Below, in pieces: positions 55,230 through 64,000 of a DNA stretch of 64,000 nucleotides. Source of the stretch: Devosia sp. A8/3-2 (lineage in GTDB: Bacteria > Pseudomonadota > Alphaproteobacteria > Rhizobiales > Devosiaceae); assembly GCA_025452255.1 (NCBI GenBank), contig CP104974.1, positions 2,582,156 through 2,646,155 on the forward strand, read 5' to 3'. Positions within the stretch are counted from its first letter, which is position 1. Each line of letters starts with the position of its first letter. Below the pieces are notes generated by a model. That model did not search any database. It saw nothing but the letters and a program-made list of their open reading frames with translations, and was not told the origin of the DNA. The position numbers and the translations under genes were made by a program.

Positions 55230-56413
55230 ATGGATATTCGATTGATCTGGCTTGCCGTAGGCACCTTCGCCATTGGCGCGGAAAGCTTCGGCATTGCCAG
55301 CCTGTTGCCGCAGATTGCTGAGTCGACGGGGGTATCGCTCACGCAGGCAGGCTATTTGGTGTTGGTCTTCGCGCTGGCCAATGCGTTCGGGGCGCCGGTG
55401 CTGGCGGCACTGACGGGGCCGTCGATCGGCGCCGCACGCTGACGGTGGCGGCACTGGTGTTTTCGGCGGCTGCATTAGGGGCAGCCCTGTCGCATGGCTA
55501 TTTCTGACCTTATGGCGGCGCGGGTGCTGATGGCGTTCTCGGCAGGGCTTTATAGCGCCACGGCGCAGGCCACCGGGGTGGCCATCGTGTCGCCCGATCA
55601 TCGTGCGCGCGCATTGCCGTGATCGTCGGCGGCACGACCATGGCGGTAGCATTCGGCGCGCCGTTGGGCGCATTCGTGGGCAGCACGCTGGGCTGGCGCG
55701 GCGCCTATTTTATGGTGGCGGGCTTTGGCGTCCCGGCGGCTCTGGCACTCTGGATCATGCTGCCGGCAGGGCTGCGTGGGGCGCCGCTGTCGCTGCGCCG
55801 GCGCATTGAAGCGATCGGCCTGCCGGGCGTGCCATCGGCGCTGCTGACCACTTGGCTGAGCATGACCGGGGTCTTCGTTGTCATCATTTACCCGGCGGCG
55901 ATTACCACCAAGAGCGTCGGGCTGCCTGCCAGCCCGGTCCCTGCTGTGTTGCTGACTTTCGGTATCGGCGCGGCGATCGGCAACTTCATCGGAGGACAGC
56001 TGGCGGACCGCTTTGGCCCGAACCGCACCATCCCGGGCACGATCATCCTGATGGCGCTGCTGCTCATCGCAATTTCTGAGGTGGCACTGCTGCTGCCGGC
56101 CACGTTGGCCGGGCCGGTTTTCTTCGTCGTCGTGTTCCTGTGGGGCGTGGCTGGCTGGGGGTTCATGCCGCCACAGTCGAGCCATTTGCTCAGCCTGTCG
56201 CCTGCAAGTGCGCCACTGGTGCTCTCGCTCAATGCCTCGGCGCTCTATCTGGGCATCGCTGCCGGGTCATTGATCGGCGGATTGGTACTGCAGTTCGGCA
56301 CCGTTAATGATCTGGGCTGGGTCGGCGCGCTGTTTCCCGGTGTGGCGCTGGTACTTTTCGCTCTGCGGGCGCAGATGGGCAAACGCCGGCCGGCGTTCGG
56401 CCGCTTGGGTTAG
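55230..56413 (+). CDS. MFS transporter, DHA1 (AraJ/NepI-like; about three frameshifts)
   Basis: About 394 residues, 12 membrane segments. The ATG at 55230 gives MDIRLIWLAVGTFAIGAESF. Frame one ends at 55442; between 55430 and 55620 the frame changes at least three times (pieces read TLTVAALVFSAAALGAALSH, then ARVLMAFSAGLYSATAQATG). The rest, from IVGGTTMAVAFGAPLGAFVG to LGWVGALFPGVALVLFALRA, is intact. An exporter of unknown substrate, probably repressed by the divergent ArsR protein. Confidence 0.85.
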
Positions 56414-56462
56414 CGGCGCGGTGCCATTAGCTGGGCGATGCTATGATCTCCCAAGTACCTTA

Positions 56463-56489
56463 ACGGTTCGCTTTACAAAAGCGAACCGT
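56463..56489. promoter_or_regulatory. Perfect 27-bp palindrome between convergent MFS and TetR genes
   Basis: ACGGTTCGCTTT and AAAGCGAACCGT are exact reverse complements around ACA. No T-run follows, so it is a poor intrinsic terminator. The form resembles TetR-type operators rather than a terminator, yet no promoter faces it. Confidence 0.55.
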
Positions 56490-56505
56490 AGACTGCCGTA
56501 GAGGC

Positions 56506-57122
56506 TTAGGGTTGGTCGTGAGCCACAGCCCCGATGATGGTCGCAAACGCCTCCGCCGCCTCAGCAGCGGAACAAGTCCCCCGCGTCACGGCACTCGTTA
56601 ACGCGTCTCCTGCAGCCACCGTGGCCATGCTGGCCAATGCCAGCGGTTCCGCCTGCAAGCTGGAGTGAGGCTGTAAAACCGCGACGAACATTTCAACCAC
56701 GTTGTCGACCAGCTCTTGGTAAACCGTCAACTTCTCCTCGCTTCCAGCCAGCGCTGCGCCCACCGAATGAAATTCGTCGCCCCGGTCGGTTCCGCAGGCC
56801 AGATAGGTTTCCGCTAAAGCCAAGATGGTTTCCTTGGCTGGCCGACTTCCCTCAGCCATTGCTACACGAAACGCGGTGATGCGCTCCGTGTCGATCCATC
56901 GATAGAGCTCAATAAGCAATCCCGTCCTCGTCTCGAAGTGCTCATATGTGACGGGCTTTGAAACGCCAGCGCGACTGCCAAGTGGGCCAGCGTCAGCCGA
57001 TCTGCACCTTCTTCGTGGACGATCAAACGCGCTGTTTCAAGCAGTTGCTGCCGCCGTTCAGCCTTTGAGAGACGGCCCACGCTGCGGTTATCGACCGTGG
57101 CCTTTAATGTTTCCACTTGCAT
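56506..57122 (-). CDS. TetR-family regulator (frameshifted)
   Basis: About 205 residues. The ATG at 57122 gives MQVETLKATVDNRSVGRLSK; the HTH is SKAERRQQLLETARLIVHEE to LTLAHLAVAL. The frame shifts near 56945, after the recognition helix; the ligand domain continues EHFETRTGLLIELYRWIDTE. A perfect palindrome lies 15 bp upstream of its start, so it likely represses itself and the divergent operon. Confidence 0.85.
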
Positions 57123-57136
57123 ACCTACTATTAGTA

Positions 57137-57153
57137 ACCTACGATATGTAGGT
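57137..57153. promoter_or_regulatory. TetR operator candidate
   Basis: ACCTACGATATGTAGGT is a perfect inverted repeat (ACCTAC-GATAT-GTAGGT). A further ATACCTAC half-site lies at 57121-57128. It sits between the tetR start (57122) and the divergent operon start (57171), covering both promoters. Confidence 0.7.
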
Positions 57154-57170
57154 ATTAATAGCACGACGGT

Positions 57171-58248
57171 ATGGTGATGTCAAAAGTTTCTGAAAGTCTG
57201 CAAGCGCCTGTTTTGATCATCGGCGGGGCCGGTGAGGTTGGCCGGTGGGCCACCCGCTTCCTGCGGGAGTTCAATCCCGATGTCCCTATCCTCATCGGCG
57301 GTCGGGACGAGCAAAGTGCGGGTCGGGCTGCGGCAGCTGTAGAGGGTGCATCGCCAGTCGTCGTCGATCTAGCTGCCCCTAATCTGGGGCTTGGGGAACG
57401 CCACGTCTCGGCTGTCGCAACGCTGTTCAGCGATGAGACGGGGGCAGTGCTCCGCTGGGCTCAGCAGAGGAAAGCCGGGCACCTCAGCATCTCGCCCAGT
57501 ATTGGTGAACTGGGCCTCGAAGCAGCCGCGTTCATGCACCAGCCTAACGCCGCGCCGGTCGTTCTCGGTACCGAATGGCTGGTTGGCGCAGCCAGTGTGC
57601 CTTCACTGCTGTTCGCTCAGGAATTCAGACGTCTCGACGATATTCGCATCGAGGCCGTGTTGGACGAACAGGATGTGTTCGGGCCCGCCGCACGTCTGGA
57701 CCTTGAGCGCCAGCTTTACGCGGGCGCCACCGCTCTCATCCGGAGGGATGGGGCTTGGCGGTGGTGCAGTGGCGACGATACGGCGTCCAAAGTGCGCGCA
57801 ATCGACGGCACGGAAATGGACGCCAATATCTATTCGCCGAATGACGTCTTGCTGCTCGCTCATGCGACCGGCGCCCCCAACGTCCGGTTTGACCTCGCCA
57901 TGGGAACCAGCTCGTCCCGACGTGCCGGCGGCGCCGTGTCCACGGAAATCATCATCAATCTTGCAGGACAGGATCACGCAGGGCGACCCCTTACGAAGCG
58001 TCACGCCATCACTCACCCCGGCGGGCAGATGCCGTTAACCGGCTTGGGTGTTGCGCTCTGTCCTTGAACGCTCGGCGGGCCTTGCCGGCGATGCGCCGCA
58101 ACCGGGCCTCTATTTTCCAGCCCAACTCATCGATCACTCTCATTACTCGGACCGGCTACGAGCCGCAGGCGGCGAGGTTTTCGAGTTGGAACCAATCCCA
58201 CAGAGGCCACACGGCTCGGATCAACCCCAGAATGGACCACAAGAATGA
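57171..58248 (+). CDS. NAD(P)-binding oxidoreductase, saccharopine-dehydrogenase-like (frameshifted)
   Basis: About 358 residues. Rossmann motif PVLIIGGAGEVGRWATRFLR near the N-terminus. The open frame ends at 58067; the neighbouring frame from about 58055 reads LERSAGLAGDAPQPGLYFPA and ends near 58248, a natural continuation. Saccharopine-dehydrogenase-like proteins have varied or unknown substrates. First gene of the TetR-flanked operon; its end overlaps the next start (58245). Confidence 0.8.
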
Positions 58249-59267
58249 ACAACCCTAACGAAGTCTTGGCGAGCGCGGCGGTTGGGGGCCATCCCGTGCG
58301 CCACTTGGCAATCGAGGCCAACGGTGGCTCATTCCATGTCGTTGAACAGGGCGAAGGCCCTGCTGTGCTCTTCCTGCACGGTTTTCCCGATACGGTGGAA
58401 ACTCGGCGCAGCCAGATGCAAACTGTCGTGGACAATGGATACTGCGCCATCGCGCTCGACATGCGCGGGTTTGGCGACAGCTATTCCCCAGACGATCCAT
58501 CGCAGCATAGCGGCGCCTACATCGTGGGCGATCTGATCGGCATTCTCGATGCCCTGAACGTACCCACTGCGGTCATCGTGTCCCATGACTGGGGCGCCGA
58601 CCATGGTCAACGGGCGATGGTCATGCGACCGGACCGGTTCAGCGCAATAATAAGCATCAGCATTCCGTTCCTGCCGCGCGGTGAGCTGAGCACTTGGGAC
58701 ATGCTGCGCAGCCGGGGCTTGGGGGGCCTCTATTATGCCTTCGAGATGATGCAGCCAGAAATGGACGATCGTATCGCGGATGCGAGCAAGTCCATTCCCA
58801 GCGCGCTGTATTGGATGTCCGGCGATCCTGCCGAAGGCACCGGCTGGGACCCCATCGATGCAAAGCGCGACATGTTCCGCCCTGCACCCGAAGTGCTGCC
58901 CAGCTGGGCCGACCCAGCCTACGTCAAGCACAACATCGAAACCTTCCAGCGAACTGGGTTCCATGGCGGTTTGAACCAATACCGTGGCGTTCAGTCAACC
59001 TTCGAGCACCTCGCGGCCTTCAAGGATGTGCTCATCCAACAACCATCGCTTTACATCTGGGGCGATGCCGACGGGCTGTGCCGTCTGTTCCATCCGGTAC
59101 CGCCGACTTTGGAAGAGTTGCGCCAGACAGCGCCCGGCCCGGTGGATGTCGTGCGTCTCGAAGGTGTTGGCCACTGGCCGCATCATGAGGCACGCGAGCG
59201 CGTAAACGCAGAGATCATCAAATTCTTGCACGGCCCGGACGCTCCGGCTCCGGCCAATGCTCGCTAA
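58245..59267 (+). CDS. Alpha/beta hydrolase, epoxide hydrolase family
   Basis: The protein has 340 residues and an intact frame. Family motifs: VLFLHGFPDTVETRRSQM (HGxP oxyanion), nucleophile Asp in VSHDWGADHGQRA, ring-opening-type Tyr region GGLNQYRGV, acid in YIWGDADGL and His in GVGHWPHHEARE. The Asp nucleophile fits epoxide hydrolases or haloalkane/fluoroacetate dehalogenases. No signal peptide. Substrate unknown; it may detoxify a compound sensed by TetR. Confidence 0.88.
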   Translation: MNNPNEVLASAAVGGHPVRHLAIEANGGSFHVVEQGEGPAVLFLHGFPDTVETRRSQMQTVVDNGYCAIALDMRGFGDSYSPDDPSQHSGAYIVGDLIGILDALNVPTAVIVSHDWGADHGQRAMVMRPDRFSAIISISIPFLPRGELSTWDMLRSRGLGGLYYAFEMMQPEMDDRIADASKSIPSALYWMSGDPAEGTGWDPIDAKRDMFRPAPEVLPSWADPAYVKHNIETFQRTGFHGGLNQYRGVQSTFEHLAAFKDVLIQQPSLYIWGDADGLCRLFHPVPPTLEELRQTAPGPVDVVRLEGVGHWPHHEARERVNAEIIKFLHGPDAPAPANAR

Positions 59268-59279
59268 CTCAAGGACCGT

Positions 59280-60299
59280 ATGACTATGACACTTTCCAAT
59301 TTCATTCGCACAGGCAATCTTGTTGCGGTGACCGAGGCCATTGCCGCTGGGGCGGACGTCAATAGCCGCGGGCCCGATGGCCTCACGCCGCTGATGACTG
59401 CATCTGCGCTCGCGCAGGCACAGGCCGTCGCGTCGCTCCTGACTGCCGGTGCTGACGTACTCGCTGCAGAACCTCGCATGGGCGCGACCGCCCTTCATAA
59501 GGCGGCGCAGTCTGGCAGCGCGGATGTGATCGGGCTCTTGCTCGACCACGGCGCCTTCATCGACCAGCAATCGCCGGTGCTGGGCAATACTGCCCTGATG
59601 GATGCCGTCCTTCACAAGAACGAAGATGCGGTGAGGATTCTGCTGTCGCGACGGGCACGGACCACCATTCGTAACCACTGGCAGCAAAGCGCACTCGATC
59701 TGGCGCACCACGACGAGCTGCACGGGATCGTCGCACTCATCGAGCAGCGCGATGCAGCAGATGCCGAGCACATTGCGGGTCTCTCACTCGTGTCGGCTGT
59801 GAAGGCTGGAAATCTTGATGAGGTAAAGCGGCAGATCGCAGATGGCGCTGACTTTGAAGTTCGCGTGCCGGTCACCGGAACATTGGATGATGACTACACG
59901 CCCCCGGGTCTTGCCGTTCGCGAGGGCCATGCGGAGATAGTGCGCGTGTTGCTGGACGCCGGTGCAGATCCGCGTCGCACGATCGGCCTCATGCGTGGTT
60001 CACCACTTCACGATGCTGCCTATTTCGGGAAGGCGGATCACATCGACCTTTTGACCGCCCCAACCAAGCACGGGGAATCTGCAGTCGAGCTTGATGCGCA
60101 GGGCCTGTACAACGGCCTGACGGCTTTGCACGATGCTGTTTGGCACGGCCACGTGGACGCCGTCGTGTCTCTGGTACGCGCCGGCGCTCGTCGTGACCTG
60201 AAAACGCATTCCGGCCTAACACCCCTACGTCTGGCCGCCCTCTACGGCTATGACCAGATCGTCGAAATACTGAGCAGCGACAGTCACGAGAACACGTAA
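59280..60299 (+). CDS. Ankyrin-repeat protein
   Basis: The protein has 339 residues, intact, no signal peptide. About seven ankyrin repeats of roughly 33 residues; clear ones are GLTPLMTASALAQAQAVASL, GATALHKAAQSGSADVIGLL, GNTALMDAVLHKNEDAVRIL and GLTALHDAVWHGHVDAVVSL. Such modules bind proteins. It starts 12 bp after the hydrolase stop, as the third gene of the TetR-flanked operon. Its partner is unknown. Confidence 0.88.
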   Translation: MTMTLSNFIRTGNLVAVTEAIAAGADVNSRGPDGLTPLMTASALAQAQAVASLLTAGADVLAAEPRMGATALHKAAQSGSADVIGLLLDHGAFIDQQSPVLGNTALMDAVLHKNEDAVRILLSRRARTTIRNHWQQSALDLAHHDELHGIVALIEQRDAADAEHIAGLSLVSAVKAGNLDEVKRQIADGADFEVRVPVTGTLDDDYTPPGLAVREGHAEIVRVLLDAGADPRRTIGLMRGSPLHDAAYFGKADHIDLLTAPTKHGESAVELDAQGLYNGLTALHDAVWHGHVDAVVSLVRAGARRDLKTHSGLTPLRLAALYGYDQIVEILSSDSHENT

Positions 60300-61099
60300 C
60301 AGCGCCCGCCACCCTAAAATTGCGGTCGGTGATGCGCTAATCTTCCGACGACCCTATTGGCCATCGTTATAGCAGCAGGTGCGCTAGCGCTTGGGCAGCC
60401 GCCGCCGATGCCCCAAGCTACTAAATTGTGACCGAGCGCATTAAGCGCTCGGTCTATGAAGGGATCAGAGAATTGACTTTGCTGTCCCGGGTGCATGCTC
60501 TGGCTCGTTCAGGGGGCGACTTCACCTAAAGCGTCGCATTGCGACTTCCGGATTGTCCGCTCCATGGAGTTCTCGAACCTCTGAGTTTGATGTCAATAGA
60601 ACGGACATCCACGCCATGGTCCATCGTAACGCGCACGATCTGGCTCGGAGCGGGCGCAAAGCAGATATCGTCCAGCTTCAGAGACCGGCAGCGTTCGGGA
60701 ACGTAGAACGTTGGTCCGAACGTCCCGAATGGGGTCGATAACGGCCCGGCAGCAACGCGCCCCATTTCAGACGTTAGAGCCGGGCCGGCGGCGTCCCAAA
60801 AGCGGTCGTTCCGCCGAGGGGCCTGCGAACAGTAACAATGGGGTGGGTTGCAGACGGGCAGCTTTCGGAACTGCCACCCTGAGAAGCAGCCATCGCTCGT
60901 TTGGCGAGGGACAAGCCGAGAACGACTCGTCCGCAATGGCATGAAAAGACGCGGATGGACGACATTTGGCTTCCCGGAGATTCAGAAGGTCAGGCGGGAG
61001 TGGAGGCGCTTCGCGTTGCTTTGAACTGTTGAGCGCTGCCCGCGACGCGTCCGACGCTGAAGCGGACAACCTCCGTCTCATGCCTGACACCTCCCGGAC
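60300..61099. other. Gap of about 800 bp without a recognisable gene
   Basis: Both strands contain only overlapping short frames. The minus frame 60526-60942 (with GPLSTPFGTFGPTFYVPERC) is the longest but has no family I know and no ribosome site. The stretch has the look of non-coding or decayed DNA. No tRNA, terminator or clear repeat is visible. Confidence 0.4.
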
Positions 61100-61973
61100 T
61101 TACCCCTTAGCGGAGTTCTGTGCAGCCTCGAATACAGCGCGTGCGGACGTCGTACCCGCTACGTGCTCCGTACCCCGGGCTCCGAGGTCCATCCATCCTG
61201 CATTCACGGCGTCATACATTTCTTCGGCAGCTCCGGTGTGGCCCTTCGGGATGCCCATCTGCTCGGAGCCTGTCCGCCCACCCGGCACGCGGGACTGCAA
61301 AGGCTTTCACGTCGAGCTTCAGGACTTCCCCCAATTGCTCGGCGACTTGATCCGCGCTGACCAGCGAACCAAGCTCGATGACGCGCTGCCCCGGCCAGCT
61401 GGCCCGGTCAAAAGAGTTGCGACTCGGGCGCCGATGTCGTTTGTCGCGACCATGGTGGTTTTCCGATTGCTCGGGCTGTTGTAGACGGGCAGCATTCCGC
61501 CCTGCGCAACGTGCAAGCCGTAAAGGAAATTTTCCAAAAGCCGCCTGCGCGCACAAATGCGACTGGCGACTTCAGGTCACGAAACCCCTGCTCCAGAAGC
61601 GACAGCGCCGTGATCATCCTGAGCCCGCTGGTTCTGTTGGCACCCATCGACGAAAGCGCAACCACCTGCGGCGGCGTTGCCTTGGTGAGCGCCTCGACAT
61701 AGTTGGCAATCACGGCCTTGGCTTCTTTGTAATCGGGCGAGGGAGCCCAGACAGAGGGCACCATGACAAATGCACCTTCGACGCCGTCGAGCGCTTGCGC
61801 TGATGGCTGCCGAGTCATCCCAATCGCCATCTACTAGTTCTGACGCCCCGGTTTGCCCAACGAGCCGCCTTTTCGCGATTGCGGACGAGCGCGCGGACTT
61901 TCTTGCCTTGTGCCAACAGATGTTGTGCCGTTGCACCACCGACTTTGCCGGTAATTCCCATTACTAAAAACAT
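61100..61973 (-). CDS. NmrA-like NAD(P)-binding protein (at least four frameshifts)
   Basis: About 290 residues. The ATG at 61973 gives MFLVMGITGKVGGATAQHLL, an atypical SDR Rossmann start. Pieces in different frames follow: ALDGVEGAFVMVPSVWAPSP, ALSSMGANRTSGLRMITALS, ENFLYGLHVAQGGMLPVYNS, ATNDIGARVATLLTGPA, RVIELGSLVSADQVAEQLGE and AAEEMYDAVNAGWMDLGARG, ending AAQNSAKG. NmrA-type proteins are redox sensors or reductases. It is second in the operon with the DoxX gene, both divergent from a LysR gene. Confidence 0.82.
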
Positions 61974-62017
61974 GCGTATTCTCCTAATTTTCAGGGACAG
62001 ACAATGGCCCTGTTGAT

Positions 62018-62413
62018 TTAGTGGACGAGTGGCAGAAGGGCCCGGATACGGGGATCGTGCAGATAGAGGCCGCCCCATGTCATCGCGCCCAGAAGGAGGG
62101 AAATAAGCTCCGGCGGCGATCCCAACTCGCCAATGCGGACATGGGCGCAGATCGCGCCTCCCAGAAAGCCAGTCACTGGGATAGCGCCGAGGACGGCGGT
62201 GGCGGGAATGGCGTAAAGCATGGCGCAGGCGAGAATGATCGGACCCAAGATACGGGTCAGGTCCAGCGCGAACCCGGTTTCCTGCAACATGCTTGCCAGC
62301 TGTGCCGGCGCGAAAAGCTGAATAGTCCCGTCTGCCGCCGGGGCGATAACGACAAGCGCGCTTATGATCCGGCCGGCCCACAGGCCGCGATGCGAGGTCA
62401 TAGTTTCAGGCAC
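62018..62413 (-). CDS. DoxX-like membrane protein
   Basis: The protein has 131 residues with four hydrophobic segments (ISALVVIAPAADGTIQLFAP, ILGPIILACAMLYAIPATAV, VTGFLGGAICAHVRIGE, LISLLLGAMTWGGLYLHDPR), the DoxX-like pattern. Start is GTG 62413 or ATG 62401. Paired with the NmrA-like gene 45 bp downstream, a common association. Role in redox or membrane stress is only suggested. Confidence 0.82.
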   Translation of the reverse strand: MPETMTSHRGLWAGRIISALVVIAPAADGTIQLFAPAQLASMLQETGFALDLTRILGPIILACAMLYAIPATAVLGAIPVTGFLGGAICAHVRIGELGSPPELISLLLGAMTWGGLYLHDPRIRALLPLVH

Positions 62414-62495
62414 TTGTCGCTCTCCGATGGGGTCATCTAATTTCGGAAGTTACTGTTTCTTTAAGATATGATAAATGTCGGCGAAACTAACGCAC

Positions 62496-62515
62496 TGTTC
62501 TATTTTAGAGGAACA
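62496..62515. promoter_or_regulatory. Possible LysR-type operator
   Basis: TGTTC-N10-GAACA is an inverted repeat in the 118-bp region between the DoxX and LysR genes, 17 bp before the LysR start. It may be the autoregulatory site, but the arms are only five bases. Confidence 0.35.
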
Positions 62516-62531
62516 ATAGTGAGGCGCGGAA

Positions 62532-63435
62532 ATGCAAAATCTCGAACCCATCCTGATATTCATAACGGTCGTGGAAATGGGGAGCTTCACCCACGCAGCC
62601 GATAGCCCGGGGATCCAAAAAGGGAGGGCGTCAACGGCGGTCAGAAAGCTGGAGGAAGATATCGGCGTCAGGCTCCTGCACCGGACGACGCGCAACGTGC
62701 AGTTGACTGAGGACGGCCGCGCATTTCATGCCCGTGCCCGGGATCTGCTTGCCGACGTTGATGACCTGCACTCAATGTTTGCAGGCGATCGCGTGAGCTC
62801 CGCGGGCGTTTACGGGTCGATCTTCCGACCGAGGTGGCGCGCACGACGATCATGCCGGCCTTGCCGGACTTCATGGCAGCGCACCCCGAGTTGGAGCTGG
62901 AGGTGTCGAGTACGGATCGACAAGTCGATCTGGTTCAAGAGGGGTTCGACTGTGTCTTGCGGCTTGGACCCATAAAGGACGAGACGTTGATTGTCCGCCG
63001 ACTCGGCCTGTTGCGCATGGTCAACGCCGCCAGTCCCGCCTATCTGGCGCGCTATGGGGTCCCTCGATCACTGGAAGACCTCCTGCGTCAGCAACATCGG
63101 ACAGTTCATTTTTCGACAATGCTGGGCGCAAGACCCCATGGATGGGAATATCCGCACGGCGACAGCTACGCGACGCTTCAGTTGCCAGTGCGCTACACGT
63201 CAATAGCGCCCAGACCTACGAAGCCGCGGCCCTCGCCGGCATTGGACTGATTCAGGCACCACTCTTGGGCGTTGGCCAATACTTGGAGAGTGGGGCGCTT
63301 GTGGAGATCATACCCGACTTTCGTCGCCGGGCGATCGCCGTGTCCCTCGTCGTGGCACATCGAAGCAACCTGTCACGCCGCGTCCGCGCATTCATGAAAT
63401 GGATCGAAGATGTGCTGACGCCATATCTGGAATAG
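62532..63435 (+). CDS. LysR-family regulator (about two frameshifts)
   Basis: About 300 residues. The HTH runs MQNLEPILIFITVVEMGSFT to VRKLEEDIGVRLLHRTTRNV. The frame breaks near 62815; the effector domain continues in another frame (LPDFMAAHPELELEVSSTDR, GFDCVLRLGPIKDETLIVRR). A second break near 63185 leads to NSAQTYEAAALAGIGLIQAP and FMKWIEDVLTPYLE. It probably controls the divergent doxX-nmrA pair. Confidence 0.87.
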
Positions 63436-63775
63436 CGAGACGAATATTTTCGTGCGGCCCTCGAAACATTGTGAAGTTAGGTCTGCTGGTCGGCGGCCCG
63501 GCGGTCCAACAGAATGTGACACTGAAACCGGCGACCCTTGAAGTACGGCATGAGATATCCTCAAGCTTTTCCGCCTTCTGTCTCCCCAACACCGCAACAG
63601 AACCATTCCGCATCGGGTTCGGCGATAAACGTCCTGCTCCTGCTCCCGGGCCAACGGGCACGCTGGGCCTGCTGCGAACGCTCTCTAAAGTCCAGCCAGA
63701 ACGCCGTGGTTGAGGCCAGTGTCGCGTGAATCCCACTCGGGCGTATGGGGCGGCCGGACGAAACGGTTGGGTGCC
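63436..63775. other. Gap of about 340 bp, nothing identified
   Basis: Short frames on both strands, none with a family motif or good ribosome site. The plus frame 63399-63713 overlaps the LysR end and looks like a shadow. No terminator could be picked. Confidence 0.35.
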
Positions 63776-63916
63776 ATGATCGCGAATACGCTTTGGGGGG
63801 TGAGCAACGCCTTGGCCATGCTGCCCATCATCCGGGCGGCGTATTGGCAGCCTGACCCGGAATTCGAAGCCGATATTGTTGCCGGAAAGATGCAGGCCGA
63901 GGGGGCGAAACCATGA
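63776..63916 (+). CDS. Possible small protein, 46 residues
   Basis: ATG at 63776 gives MIANTLWGVSNALAMLPIIR and ends MQAEGAKP; the frame is open upstream to 63710. It overlaps the next start by four bases (ATGA), which supports real coupled genes. I do not recognise the family. Confidence 0.4.
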   Translation: MIANTLWGVSNALAMLPIIRAAYWQPDPEFEADIVAGKMQAEGAKP

Positions 63917-64000
63917 GCTTTGGAGAAGGATTGCTGCGGGCGCGGGGACAAATTGCGTTCCTGCTGGCGCTGGCAGGCTCGACGGTCGCGATCATCTATC
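63913..64000 (+). CDS. Start of an unidentified gene, cut by the window end
   Basis: ATG at 63913, overlapping the preceding stop. The 29 visible residues start MSFGEGLLRARGQIAFLLAL and run into a hydrophobic segment (LALAGSTVAIIY), so the product may be membrane-bound. Too short to identify. Confidence 0.45.
   Translation, partial: MSFGEGLLRARGQIAFLLALAGSTVAIIY

Overview
The window looks like chromosome from an alphaproteobacterium of the order Hyphomicrobiales, probably Devosia or a close relative. This is inferred from high GC, the nifS-sufB-sufC-sufD-sufS-sufT-sufA order, the clpP-clpX-lon-hupB-tRNA-Val backbone, an Irr-type box upstream of suf and the protein motifs; no search was run. 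About half of the genes are interrupted by single-base frameshifts. They hit essential genes (sufB, aroA, topoisomerase IV, queA, lon) and even the T-loop of tRNA-Val, so they most likely reflect uncorrected sequencing error rather than gene decay. I report such genes as single CDS spans and state where the frame breaks.

Layout. 1-9.0 kb: partial tyrS, an alpha/beta hydrolase, then a divergent Fe-S assembly operon with an embedded cupin gene. 9.1-16.1 kb: aroA, a GGDEF cyclase, a DEAD-box helicase, parE and a small secreted protein. 16.1-27.8 kb: an ABC-F ATPase with a possible leader peptide, LysE-type and MFS exporters, two GNAT/CoaD-type genes, two cyclophilins, a cluster of intergenic repeats, a small-multidrug-type transporter, queA, a class C beta-lactamase, a P450 and a YCII protein. 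28.0-38.0 kb: clpP, clpX, arginase, lon, a MerR-controlled MFS exporter, a TetA-like exporter, hupB and tRNA-Val. 38.0-40.7 kb: a classical autotransporter with 20-residue beta-helix repeats.

From tRNA-Asp (41.0 kb) to the end the content is accessory. A tyrosine recombinase abuts the tRNA, which suggests an island boundary. Next comes a sugar catabolism locus: a GntR regulator, an SDR dehydrogenase and a galactonate-dehydratase-like enzyme on the minus strand, diverging from an ABC sugar importer and a GH2 glycosidase on the plus strand. The last 11 kb holds small regulator-plus-target modules: ArsR/MFS, TetR with an oxidoreductase, an epoxide hydrolase and an ankyrin protein, and LysR with DoxX and NmrA-like genes.

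The best second-look signals are regulatory. They are an Irr/ICE box in front of suf, a SoxR-box-like operator shared by a MerR gene and an exporter, twin GTTCAA-N6-TTGAAC operators between arsR and an MFS gene, a perfect TetR palindrome, a paired operator in the sugar locus, a sigma-32-like promoter for lon and three copies of a palindromic intergenic repeat. I found no CRISPR array, rRNA or transposase.
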